Of a DNA stretch of 64,000 bases, positions 46,390 to 54,749 are shown piece by piece; positions within the stretch are counted from its first letter, which is position 1; each line of letters starts with the position of its first letter. Under the pieces are notes generated by a model that saw only the letters and a list, made by a program, of their open reading frames with translations, was not told where the DNA came from and did no database searches. The stretch lies in assembly GCF_028618525.1 (NCBI RefSeq), contig NZ_JAQITC010000011.1, positions 33,304 to 97,303 of the forward strand, read 5' to 3'. The stretch is from Bartonella sp. AU55XJBT (lineage in GTDB: Bacteria > Pseudomonadota > Alphaproteobacteria > Rhizobiales > Rhizobiaceae). Made by a program: the position numbers and the translations under genes.

Positions 46390-46555
46390 GAGGATTGATG
46401 CTTTGTGGAGGCTTTGGTGTGGTTTGGGCTTTTGCTGTGGCGTGAAATGGAGTGAGCAAATTGGGGTGAAGAGTTTGTGAATGGGGGAAAGCTGGGGTGA
46501 AAAGTGAGATGTGACTGGAGGAGAGCCTCTTGTGAGTGGAGGGGCAAGAAGCGGG
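46390..46555. repeat. Dispersed G-rich repeat, copy A
   Basis: ggaggattgatgctttgtggaggc...ctggaggagagcctcttgtg is nearly identical to 48617-48775; weaker relatives occur at 58440-58570 and 61850-62010. Upstream of each is a gtaaaaacgtg-atctgtaaaa phrase. Non-coding in my reading. Confidence 0.75.
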
Positions 46556-46732
46556 ATTATTTGGTGCTTTGTGGAGAAATGATGGTTGGAAACTTTTTTG
46601 AAAGTGCGTAGAAATTAAGAATATTTTAGAGTGGCGTTACCTGTCGTGTCTTATGAAACACTCTCTTTGAGAGGTGCATAAATTTTACTGAAAAGCATAG
46701 TATGAGCGAAGAATGTTTCTGTGCGCTTTTGT

Positions 46733-47122
46733 CTAATCAGAAATGAGCCAAAAAATTGCCTGCTGTTTTTTGCGGGGAAGCTCTCTGAAATTTTTTAAAA
46801 GAGCGTGTTCTTTTGCGCTATAGGTATATTGATCATCGTGTGCATGATGGTCTTTTGTTACAATATCCGCTGTTACAATATCCGCATAAAAAAAGCTTAT
46901 CGGAACTTGTAGTTGTGTAGCGATTTCTAGTAAACATTTAGCGCTTACACGGTTTAAACCTTTTTCATATTTTTGAATTTGTTGGAAACTCACCCCTAAA
47001 AAGCTTCCTAATGTCTTTTGAGAAAGCCCCATGGCTATGCGTCTTTGACGAATTCTTTTGCCGATTGAAATATCAATAAAATGTGGATTTTTGGTTTGAA
47101 ACTGTGAATTTTGGGTTTGCAT
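46733..47122 (-). CDS. XRE-family HTH regulator (Brt/trp cassette)
   Basis: 129 residues from ATG 47122 with GGAGGGGG upstream. HTH_3: IGKRIRQRRIAMGLSQKTLG, FLGVSFQQIQKYEKGLNRVS. Tail: LQVPISFFYADIVTADIVTK, carrying a 5-residue duplication (TADIV) absent from the next copy, then KNFRELPRKKQQAIFWLISD. Paired with its leader RNA at 47127-47332 and with the broken copy at 47552. Confidence 0.9.
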   Translation of the reverse strand: MQTQNSQFQTKNPHFIDISIGKRIRQRRIAMGLSQKTLGSFLGVSFQQIQKYEKGLNRVSAKCLLEIATQLQVPISFFYADIVTADIVTKDHHAHDDQYTYSAKEHALLKNFRELPRKKQQAIFWLISD

Positions 47123-47126
47123 GTTA

Positions 47127-47332
47127 AGCCCCCTCCAGTTGCGAGCGCCCTCGCATTGGTATTCCGGGAGCTGAAAACACTGACTTGACTCAGCTTTTTT
47201 GCTTTTAGTGCTGTTAAGCACCTGGACATAGCAAAAACTCCCGGAATCCCGGGATACCCGCAAAGCGGGATAAATTTATGTGTCAAGTCTTCGGGGTTTT
47301 CAAATCCCTATTGATCGTTGCGTAAGCGACCA
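47127..47332 (-). ncRNA. Brt-family RNA upstream of XRE gene
   Basis: Same plan as at 32441: ATTCCGGGAG / CTCCCGGAAT perfect 10-bp stem, inner hairpin GTGCT-TAAC-AGCAC, and GCGAG...CTCGC just before the regulator RBS. Ends approximate. Confidence 0.75.
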
Positions 47333-47551
47333 AAAACACTCCATTGATAAAATAATCTTAGAAGATTAGCAAGAACAATCAAAACATTTTTTATTTGTTA
47401 TGGTCGTAAAGCAATGTTATTTCAGAAGGGAAAAAGAGCAGGAATATTCGGGATAGTTTGCTCAAGTCTGATGAAATTTCATCCTTTGATGTGTGATATA
47501 ATTTTACTGAAAAGCATAGTATGAGCGAAGAATGTTTCTGTGCGCTTTTGT

Positions 47552-47925
47552 CTAATCAGAAATGAGCCAAAAAATTGCCTGCTGTTTTTTGCGGGTAAGC
47601 TCTCTGAAACTTTTTAAAAGAGCGGGTTCTTTTGCGCTATAGGTATATTGATCATCGTGTGCATGATGGTCTTTTGTTACAATATCCGCATAAAAAAAGC
47701 TTATTGGAACTTGTAGTTGTGTAGCGATTTCTAGTAAACAGCTTGCGCTTACACGGTTTAAACCTTTTTCATATTTTTGAATTTGTTGGAAACTCACCCC
47801 TAAAAGCTTCCTAATGTCTTTTGAGAAAGCCCCATGGCTATGCGTCTTTGACGAATTCTTTTGCCGATTGAAATGTCAATAAAATGTGGATTTTTGGTTT
47901 GAAACTGTGAATTTTGGGTTTGCAT
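47552..47925 (-). pseudogene. XRE-family HTH regulator broken by a 1-bp deletion
   Basis: Full-length alignment to the 46733 gene, but one A is missing from the run at ~47799-47803 (ctaaaagc against ctaaaaagc). The frame stops after about 41 codons, within the HTH (...GSF-stop). An internal ATG at 47797 leaves an 81-codon frame lacking the first half of the HTH. The RBS and leader RNA are intact, so the break may be recent. Confidence 0.85.
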
Positions 47926-47929
47926 GTTA

Positions 47930-48134
47930 AGCCCCCTTCAGTTGCGAGCGCCCTCGCATTGGTATTCCGAGAGTCTAAAAGTACTGAATCCGAGTCAGCT
48001 TTTTTGCTTTTAGTGCGGTCGAGCACCTGGACAGTGAAAACCTCCCGGAATCCCAAGACACCCACAAGAGTGGGCTCAATTATACGCTCGGATTTAGGGC
48101 TTTTAGTTCCCTCTTGATCGGTGCATGGACGATC
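47930..48134 (-). ncRNA. Brt-family RNA upstream of broken XRE gene
   Basis: Same element. The closing arm is CTCTCGGAAT against ATTCCGGGAG, kept paired by G-U. The inner hairpin is GTGC-TCGACC-GCAC, a changed loop with intact stem. Ends approximate. Confidence 0.72.
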
Positions 48135-49116
48135 AAAATATCTCTTAAGTAATAAAGGAGTTTCAAAAGATTGGCAAGAAAAATGAAAAATATTGGGAAA
48201 ATGAGAATATTTTTTGGAGCTCAAGAATTATTCTCTTATATCCTAAAAACAAACTCTTTACGCAGTGGTGAAGAGAAGCATTCGGGACAGGTCGGGATAG
48301 AGCAAGGCGTGTTTTATGAAGTGTTCTCGTTGAGGGGGAGTGATCTGGACCACATGAAGTGATTAGCATGGGGGATGAGGCTTGTTTGGTCTTGTCTGTT
48401 CCATGTTTTTGAAGGGGCGATTTGACAGAGCGTGTGGGGACGAGAGGCTGGTTGGTCTTTTGTAAACTTTTGTTTTTTCAGTGGGGGGGAAGTTTTGTCT
48501 TGTGGGAGGCAAGTCAATAGGCTTTTTTCGGCAGTTTAGTCTACAGATTTCTTTAAAAATGGTAAAATGTAAAAACGTGTATCTGTAAAAAGGGAAGGGT
48601 CGTTTAAGCCGTGGAGGATGAATGCTTTGTGGAGGCTTTGGTGTGGTTTGGGCTTTTGCTGTGGCGTGGAATGGAGTGAGCAAATTGGGGTGAAGAGTTT
48701 GTGAATGGGGGAAAGCTGGGGTGAAAAGTGAGATGTGACTGGAGGAGAGCCTCTTGTGTGTGGAGGGGCAAGATGGGATGGAGAGGTAAGTGTGTGGAGG
48801 GGGGGGTGAGAGGATGGAAGGGAGAGGGGTAAGAGATAGGGAGAGAAAAGTTTGGAGATGGGTATCATTTCTTGTCATGCTTAAACCAAAATCATCCTAA
48901 AAATTGAAAAAAATTGGCAGGTAAAATTTGAGGGAACGAAATTGGAATGCTCAAAATAGAGGGTGAGGTTTTTTGAGAACAGAAAAGAGAAAACTGGAAA
49001 AACCTTTCCCTTTTTGTGGAATTTTTATTCACAAATTTGAGAAAATAGGGTATGAACGCTGGAAAATAACGCACAGCTTAACAAAATATGCGCATTGTAT
49101 AAGGAAATGATTGTTT
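48135..49116. other. Spacer with dispersed repeat copy B
   Basis: 48617-48775 is the second copy of the G-rich repeat at 46390-46555. Minus-strand ORFs at 48363 and 48536 are Ser/Pro/Thr-rich artefacts. Two overlapping long open frames in the same DNA argue against coding. Confidence 0.5.
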
Positions 49117-49335
49117 ATGTCAAAAGAAGAAGTTTTAGAATTTTCGGGTATCGTTACCGAACTCTTACCGAATGCGATGTTTCGTGTGAAACTGGAAAAT
49201 GATCATGAAATTATTGCTCATACCGCTGGAAGAATGCGAAAAAATCGCATTCGCGTGTTAGCCGGTGATAAAATCATGGTGGAAATGACCCCTTATGATT
49301 TAACAAAAGGACGCATTACATACCGTTATAAGTAA
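49117..49335 (+). CDS. infA: Translation initiation factor IF-1
   Basis: 72 residues from ATG 49117, the exact usual length (the frame extends two codons upstream). The OB-fold sequence [39 protein letters not shown] and [10 protein letters not shown] is canonical. IF-1 binds the 30S A site. It starts the infA-maf-yacG cluster typical of Rhizobiales. Confidence 0.98.
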   Translation: MSKEEVLEFSGIVTELLPNAMFRVKLENDHEIIAHTAGRMRKNRIRVLAGDKIMVEMTPYDLTKGRITYRYK

Positions 49336-49576
49336 TCTCATGGATGGCCCCGCGCTTTTTTGTAAAAGTCATAATATTCTTTCTGTTATTTTTAACAGAC
49401 CTTGAAGGGGTTTTCTCTGCGTGAGAAAAGGCGAATGTTTAAAGTGACCTTGAAAAGGTGTAAAGGCCGGTGCGGAAAGTATACAAAAAGAAGTAGGGGC
49501 AGTGTACAGAAAGAATAAGGGGATTAATGGCGCTTAAAATGGGGTAAAAGATAAGCCGATTGTTGAAGGGGTGGAA

Positions 49577-50326
49577 ATGAAAATTATAAAAAAGTGGAGG
49601 GAAAAACGTTGGGCACAAACTCTTGGGGGGAAAATGCATTTGGGAGAAGAAATTCATTTGGTGCTTGCCTCTGCTTCGCCACGGCGTTTAATGCTTTTAG
49701 CGCAAATGGGCATTGAGCCCCAACAGGTTTATGCAAGCGATATTGATGAAACGCCAAAATTAAAAGAACATCCCGCAAATCTTGCCAAACGTTTGGCAAA
49801 AGAAAAAGCACTCAAAGCGCAAAAGAACTTGCGCTGGTACGCTCAAAAATCCCAAGAAAATCAAAACCCTCAAGAAAAATCGCAGAACGTCCAAAAAAAA
49901 TTATCTGGGCAGAAAACGATTATCTTGGCAGCTGATACGGTGGTGGCGGTGGGGCGTACCATTCTTCCCAAACCAGAAGGGGAGGATGAGGCTTATGAAT
50001 GTTTACGTTTCCTTTCTGGAAGGGCGCACAAGGTTTATGGCGCCATTTGTGCTTTGAATGAACAGGGAAAAATAACCGTAAAATTGGTTGAAAGCCGTGT
50101 CCGTTTTAGACGCTTAACCTCTCCTATGATGAAGGCTTACCTTGCTTCTGGAGAATGGCAAGGGAAAGCGGGTGGCTATGCTATCCAAGGAAAAGCAGGG
50201 GCTTTTGTGGTCTATATCGCAGGCTCTTATTCGAATGTCGTGGGATTGCCTTTGGCGGAAACAGCCGATCTCTTGACTGCTTATCACTATCCACTTTATG
50301 CTCAGTGGACTGAAGAGATGCCGTAG
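49577..50326 (+). CDS. maf: Maf-family nucleotide pyrophosphatase
   Basis: 249 residues from ATG 49577 (GAAGGGGTGGAA upstream); the family core starts at LVLASASPRRLMLLAQMG, so ATG 49634 is an alternative. Motifs: SASPRR, DIDETP, AADTVVAVG and the C-terminal AGGYAIQGKAGAFV. Maf proteins hydrolyse non-canonical or excess NTPs. A Gln/Asn/Lys-rich insert (~90-112) before IILAADT is unusual. Confidence 0.93.
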   Translation: MKIIKKWREKRWAQTLGGKMHLGEEIHLVLASASPRRLMLLAQMGIEPQQVYASDIDETPKLKEHPANLAKRLAKEKALKAQKNLRWYAQKSQENQNPQEKSQNVQKKLSGQKTIILAADTVVAVGRTILPKPEGEDEAYECLRFLSGRAHKVYGAICALNEQGKITVKLVESRVRFRRLTSPMMKAYLASGEWQGKAGGYAIQGKAGAFVVYIAGSYSNVVGLPLAETADLLTAYHYPLYAQWTEEMP

Positions 50327-50347
50327 AGAAATTTGAAGGTAAGAGCT

Positions 50348-50692
50348 ATGCAGGGTGAAAGGCAGCAAAAAGAGTGCCAAAAAGAGCAGCAAAAAGTGCA
50401 AAGCGAAAATGAAAAAATAAAAACAGAAGAAAATTTAATGAAAGAGGAAAGAACACAAACGTCTCAAAGTCAAAGGAAGCTGCATAGTCCAAAAGAACGC
50501 TCTGAGCAACAAGAACCCCCTTTGCCAAAAGACACTCGTCCTGTGCATCCTTGTCCTATTTGTGGTCAAATGTCTCAAAAATCTGCTTATCCTTTTTGCT
50601 CACCCCGATGCCGCGCCATTGATCTTAATCGTTGGCTTTCGGGGGCTTATATCCTCCCGCCACCTCCACAGATTAGTGATGAAGAAGAATAA
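50348..50692 (+). CDS. yacG: DNA gyrase inhibitor YacG, with long N-terminal extension
   Basis: 114 residues from ATG 50348 (gaaggtaagagct upstream). The C-terminal ~50 residues are YacG: HPCPICGQMSQKSAYPFCSP, then RCRAIDLNRWLSGAYILP, with the CxxC...CxxxC zinc site. The first ~60 residues are a charged Gln/Glu/Lys-rich extension absent from usual ~60-residue YacG. It follows maf as in related genomes. Confidence 0.93.
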   Translation: MQGERQQKECQKEQQKVQSENEKIKTEENLMKEERTQTSQSQRKLHSPKERSEQQEPPLPKDTRPVHPCPICGQMSQKSAYPFCSPRCRAIDLNRWLSGAYILPPPPQISDEEE

Positions 50693-51158
50693 AGGGGCTA
50701 GAGGGTAGAGATTGCGTGCGTTTTGTGTAGTCAGGTAAGGCTTGGGGGATAGGGGTGCAGTATCTCAGCGGTGCTGAGCTTTCTAAGGAAAACTTGGGGG
50801 GCAGAAAAACTCTGGACATTTGAGTTGAGAGGGGAAGGGTTGGTGAAAAGGCATGAGTTGAAAGAGATGTTGGGGGAGGGGAGTTTTATGCAAGTGAATC
50901 GCATAAGTAGACAATAATAGGAATCCGCCGAAAGAAGTTGGACTGTTTATAAGACTAGTACTGTTAGGAATCCACATCTTTTGAGGTGATAGATCAATAT
51001 TTCAGTTCCGAGAGTTAAATGAGAAAAATGACAATAATTATGATACACAAAAGTGAAAACTATTTTTTAATAGAGTATAAATTTTAGCTTGACAGTTGTA
51101 TAAAATAAATGCTCCCATGAAATATTTTAATTGTTAAATTTAAAAAGGAGGAGTTAAT
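50693..51158. other. Spacer upstream of the 24-residue ORF
   Basis: No gene. TTGACA at 51089-51094 could be a -35 box, but I see no good -10 at the right distance. Confidence 0.35.
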
Positions 51159-51233
51159 ATGTCGCTTAGTAAAAAAGATATTCAGTTTGTACCATCAGCA
51201 GCCTTAGTGAGTGCACAGCACGTTTTATTTTAA
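51159..51233 (+). CDS. 24-residue peptide, candidate precursor of a modified peptide
   Basis: ATG has an excellent RBS (AAGGAGGAGTTAAT). The product is MSLSKKDIQFVPSAALVSAQ plus HVLF. It is followed by a strong hairpin and then, on the same strand, remnants of a JmjC/cupin oxygenase and a TylF-like methyltransferase plus an intact exporter. A very short, well-translated ORF before modifying enzymes and an exporter fits a ribosomally made, modified peptide; a leader peptide for attenuation is the alternative. Not a known family to me. Confidence 0.55.
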   Translation: MSLSKKDIQFVPSAALVSAQHVLF

Positions 51234-51241
51234 GGTTTTCC

Positions 51242-51287
51242 AAAAAGATGATGGCGCCGTAAGGTGCCGTCATCTTTAATCTTTTAG
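51242..51287 (+). terminator. Hairpin between the 24-residue ORF and downstream genes
   Basis: AAAGATGATGGCGCC pairs with GGTGCCGTCATCTTT over 15 positions (two G-U) around a GTAA loop and is followed by aatctttt. It could limit read-through so the peptide exceeds the enzymes, or work as an attenuator. Confidence 0.7.
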
Positions 51288-51302
51288 GGGGGGAGATATA
51301 TT

Positions 51303-51695
51303 ATGATCGACCAGATTATAGGTCCAGTTGGACGCCAAGCTTTTCTAGATAATTATTTTGAAAAAAGACCGTTAATACAGAAATCTGCTAGTAAGTTGCA
51401 TTCTTTGTTCTCTGTCCGCGATTTTGATCGTTATTTAATTGCGGGAGAAGGATCACTGCATAATCTTGTGCGAATCTCTAAGAATGGTGCTACGATAAAC
51501 ATTCCAACTTATAACGGTCAAGCTGTCACGCAACGGGAGTTTGTTCTTGAACAGTTCAAGGCTGGTGCAACGCTTAAGCTAGAAGACCTTGATTCAAGAC
51601 ATCCCCAAATTTCTGTTTTGTGCAAAAAATTGGAACAGATTTTTGGTGGATATGCATTTGCAAAACCAGTTTTGGCACCGTTTTATCAAAGAATT
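51303..51695 (+). pseudogene. Truncated JmjC/cupin-type oxygenase (Cupin_4-like)
   Basis: The frame opens at ATG 51303 after a G-rich RBS and runs to 51707. NYFEKRPLIQKSASKLHSLF, FDRYLIAGEGSLHNLVRISK, FKAGATLKLEDLD and LCKKLEQIFGGYAFAK follow the N-terminal half of Cupin_4/ribosomal-oxygenase-type proteins, which hydroxylate peptide side chains using Fe(II) and 2-oxoglutarate. The HxD...H iron site should follow but is missing: the sequence passes into TylF-like coding in another frame near 51690. Confidence 0.7.
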
Positions 51696-52056
51696 ACCTC
51701 AGTATAGTCTTGATTGTGTGGCATCGCTTGATGAAGTACAGGAAAATTTTCGGCGTTATGGATTACTTAAAGAAAACGTTGTGTTTCTCAAAGGATGGTT
51801 CGCACAGTCTTTACCGAAGTTGCCTTCTCATTGTCGGTTTAGCGTCATTCGTATAGACGCAGATTGGTATCAATCAACGATGGACGCTTTAATACATACA
51901 TATCCAAAACTTACCACCGGTGGTTTTGTTATCATTGATGATTATAAATTGCCGGGTTGCAGGAAGGCTGTTGATACCTTTAGGGCGCAAAAAAGAATCA
52001 AAAATCCAATCAGCATTGCTGATGAAAAAGCAGGAGTCGTATTTTGGCGCAAGTAA
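51690..52056 (+). pseudogene. N-terminally deleted TylF-like O-methyltransferase
   Basis: ASLDEVQENFRRYGLLKENV, FLKGWFAQSLPKLP, IRIDADWYQSTMDAL, YPKLTTGGFVIIDDYKLPG and AGVVFWRK match the C-terminal half of TylF/macrocin-type SAM O-methyltransferases, including the metal-binding DDY. The SAM-binding N-terminal half is absent. A single deletion joined this to the cupin gene out of frame. The ORF start at 51589 lies in cupin-derived DNA and is not native. Confidence 0.7.
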
Positions 52057-53255
52057 ATGCGGCAACAAAAAATCACTTGCGGGTGCTTTTACTAGGTAAT
52101 GGCATGGTGTCATTTGGAGGCTGGGTTGATTACATCGTGATTTTGACCGTCTCCGTGTTCTATTGGAAAGCAGATCAATATGATGTCGCTTTTATTGGAG
52201 CAGCAACATTATTACCAGGTATCGTTCTGTCTAAGCCAATTGGAATGCTTGTAAGTAGCAAGTATATGATACATTGGTTGCGGGCGTCACTGCTCTTGCG
52301 GGCGCTGTGTACTGTCGCTTTATTGATGGCGACGAGCCTGCAAGGATTTATTGTATTGGCAGTTATTCGAGCGACATTCAATAGTGTCGCCATGCCTGCA
52401 ATTTCCGTTCTCAGTGCAAATTCTGTCCCTGAATGCGAACGGAGCCGTTACTATTCTGTTTTGAACATGATCAATAGCGCGGCAAAGATGAGCGGACCTG
52501 CTTTGGGCAGTACGCTTTCTGCATTTTTGTCAGACGCCTATACTTTATTGTTTTCTGGATTTTTGACATTTCTAGGCTTGATGGTGTTTTGTTGTATAGG
52601 CACGCAATCTGTCTTAATGCCAATGATAAAAAAAGCGAATACCATGAAATCACAGCAGAAGCTTTGTGGGACAACTTGGTATGCTTATGTGGGGGTGATG
52701 TTTATTTATTTTGCCATGGTTTTTATGGTAAATAATCAGTTGCCGGTTATCCTTCATGCAATGAAAATGAATAAACAGGTTCTTGGAATGCTGGTATCCG
52801 CTTCGGCAATTGGTAATTTTCTATATGGGTTTTGGAGTGTAAAAAAATCAAAGCATAAACCCCTTACAGGCAAAATATCGGAGTTGTTAATGCCAGCGAT
52901 GTCAACAATGGTTTGTTTTGTAATGATCTCAGTGTGCTTTTTTTACTTAGATTTACTCCATATTGAGACTTTGTTGCTCTGTTTTTTTCTCATTGGAATG
53001 GTCAGTGCTTACTTTTCCATATCTTCTAATGTTTATTTAGTAACCAATTTCAATGAACAAATTGGGACCGCTTCTGGATGGGTGCAGTCTATACAAAATT
53101 TAGCGATGTTGGTCGCGCCATTTATTGGAGCGTTTGTTTTAGATCACACTTCTTCAGGGAAGTTATTTCTTCTTTCTGGAGTGATTGGATTATTCTGTTT
53201 ATTGGGGATCAGGATATTGGTAAACAGTTCTTTGTCAATTGTTTCTTCTGAATGA
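52044..53255 (+). CDS. MFS exporter of the peptide-modification locus
   Basis: 403 residues, 10-12 TM segments. TTG start with AGGAG 7 bases upstream, overlapping the methyltransferase stop by 13 bases, so it was translationally coupled. No frameshift seen. N-terminal LLLGNGMVSFGGWVDYIVIL and RATFNSVAMPAISVLSANSV fit the MFS_1/MFS_3 exporter type. It is likely to have exported the locus product; now orphaned. Confidence 0.85.
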   Translation: MAQVNAATKNHLRVLLLGNGMVSFGGWVDYIVILTVSVFYWKADQYDVAFIGAATLLPGIVLSKPIGMLVSSKYMIHWLRASLLLRALCTVALLMATSLQGFIVLAVIRATFNSVAMPAISVLSANSVPECERSRYYSVLNMINSAAKMSGPALGSTLSAFLSDAYTLLFSGFLTFLGLMVFCCIGTQSVLMPMIKKANTMKSQQKLCGTTWYAYVGVMFIYFAMVFMVNNQLPVILHAMKMNKQVLGMLVSASAIGNFLYGFWSVKKSKHKPLTGKISELLMPAMSTMVCFVMISVCFFYLDLLHIETLLLCFFLIGMVSAYFSISSNVYLVTNFNEQIGTASGWVQSIQNLAMLVAPFIGAFVLDHTSSGKLFLLSGVIGLFCLLGIRILVNSSLSIVSSE

Positions 53256-53497
53256 GTTGCTCATCAATGAAACAAGAGTTTTATCCTATCCATGCTGTAA
53301 AACACCGTTCTTTGAGGTTGGTATTGGAACATAGATTTACAATTTAGGTGTTTTTGTGCGCGTGTCATGTTGAATATTTAAGGGACGGCTTGTTTGGTAA
53401 GCTTTTTGAAATACGGTCCTTTGTCCTTTGAGGGGGCGTGATCTGGATCTTGTACTTTAGGGGGATTGACGGATAATGTTTGAGGGTGCGCTTTGGT

Positions 53498-53887
53498 CTA
53501 ATCAGAGATTAGACACCAAATCGCTTGCTGTTTTTTGCGGGTAAGCTCTCTAAAATTTTTTAAAAGGGAAAATTCTTTTTCGCTATAGATGTATTGATCA
53601 TCGTGTGTGTGATGGTCTTTTGAGATACTATCTGCTGTCACAATGTCTGCATAAAAAAAGCTTATTGGAACTTGTAGTTGTGTAGCGATTTCTAGTAAAC
53701 AGCTTGCGCTTACACGGTTTAACCCTTTTTCATATTTTTGAATTTGCTGGAAACTCACCCCTAAAAAGCCTCCTAATGTCTTTTGAGTAAGCCCCATGGC
53801 TATGCGTCTTTGACGAATTCTTTTGCCGATTAAAACGTCAATAAAATGTGGGTTTTTAGTTTGAAACTGTGAGTTTTTGGTTTGCAT
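53498..53887 (-). CDS. XRE-family HTH regulator (Brt/trp cassette)
   Basis: 129 residues, ATG 53887 with GAGGGGGG upstream. IGKRIRQRRIAMGLTQKTLG, FLGVSFQQIQKYEKGLNRVS, then FFYADIVTADSISKDHHTHD and KNFRELTRKKQQAIWCLISD. Closest to the 56022 copy, including 3' flanking sequence (ctttagggggattgacggataatgtttgaggg in both). It bounds the peptide locus on its right. Confidence 0.9.
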   Translation of the reverse strand: MQTKNSQFQTKNPHFIDVLIGKRIRQRRIAMGLTQKTLGGFLGVSFQQIQKYEKGLNRVSASCLLEIATQLQVPISFFYADIVTADSISKDHHTHDDQYIYSEKEFSLLKNFRELTRKKQQAIWCLISD

Positions 53888-53891
53888 GTTA

Positions 53892-54099
53892 AGCCCCCCT
53901 CTGGTTGCGAGCGCCCTCGCATTGGTATTCCGGGAGGCTAAAAGTACTGAGCTCAGTCAGCTTTTTGCTTTTAGTGCTGTTAAGCACCTGGACATAGCAA
54001 AATCTCCCGGAATCCCGGGATACCCGCAAAGCGGGATAAATTCATGTACTGAGCGTTCGGGCCTTTAGCTCCCTATTTGACCGTTGCGTGGACGATCAA
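53892..54099 (-). ncRNA. Brt-family RNA upstream of XRE gene
   Basis: ATTCCGGGAG / CTCCCGGAAT perfect 10-bp stem, inner GTGCT-TAAC-AGCAC hairpin, and GCGAG...CTCGC adjoining the regulator RBS. Ends approximate. Confidence 0.75.
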
Positions 54100-54749
54100 A
54101 AACACGTGCTCATCAATAAAGGAATTTTAAAAGATTGGCAAGAAAAATGAAAACATTTAGAAAATGAGAGCCGTTGGGCGCTTAAGAATTGTCCTCTTTT
54201 TTTGTGAAAAAATATGCTGTGAAGAGGATATGGGGCATGGGATACTTTAAGTGGGGATATTTTGACAACGGATGAGAGTTTCTTTGCTGTTTGAATAAAA
54301 AGGGGGAGGGTGCGTAAAACCTCTGACTTTACATTTTTTTCAATGATGCGTGTTTTTCTGTTTTAAAAGCTTTTCTGTATTGATCGTACTCTTGTTCGTG
54401 GGTGATGGATAATAGATGGTCGAGCACGATCAAGTTTTGGCTACCTTCAGTTTTTTTAATCAAGACGAAGACTTAAAAAACAAGGTCCCTAAAATGTTTT
54501 TGGTTAAAATTTTTGCTCTTGCGTTACAAAGTCAAGTTTAAGTGGAGATGTATATTAAAAACAAAATAGCATTTTTTTCTTAATTTAGTTTCTTTTTTGT
54601 CAATTTAAATATAATATGGTTAATATTAATTTAAATAAAGTAAATAGATAATGAACTTTTTTCAAGAATTATAATAAAAACTATATTAGATGTCTTGGAA
54701 TTTATTGACAAAAAGTATCATTTGTAATTTGAGCGGGGGAGATAATCTC
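54100..54749. other. AT-rich spacer upstream of the orphan protein
   Basis: The last 150 bases are strikingly A/T-rich, consistent with foreign DNA or a regulated promoter. No gene supported. Confidence 0.45.

Larger units (their letters stand above)
45305..46732. other. 1.4-kb spacer with repeats, no supported gene
   Basis: Contains a minisatellite (46168-46264, listed separately) and a dispersed repeat (46390-46555, copy at 48617-48775). The 104-codon minus ORF at 46233 is a Ser/Pro/His-rich by-product of these repeats. Confidence 0.5.

Noticed and set aside
48363..48878. 171- and 110-codon minus ORFs
   Set aside because: Overlapping frames of low complexity within the dispersed repeat; no RBS.
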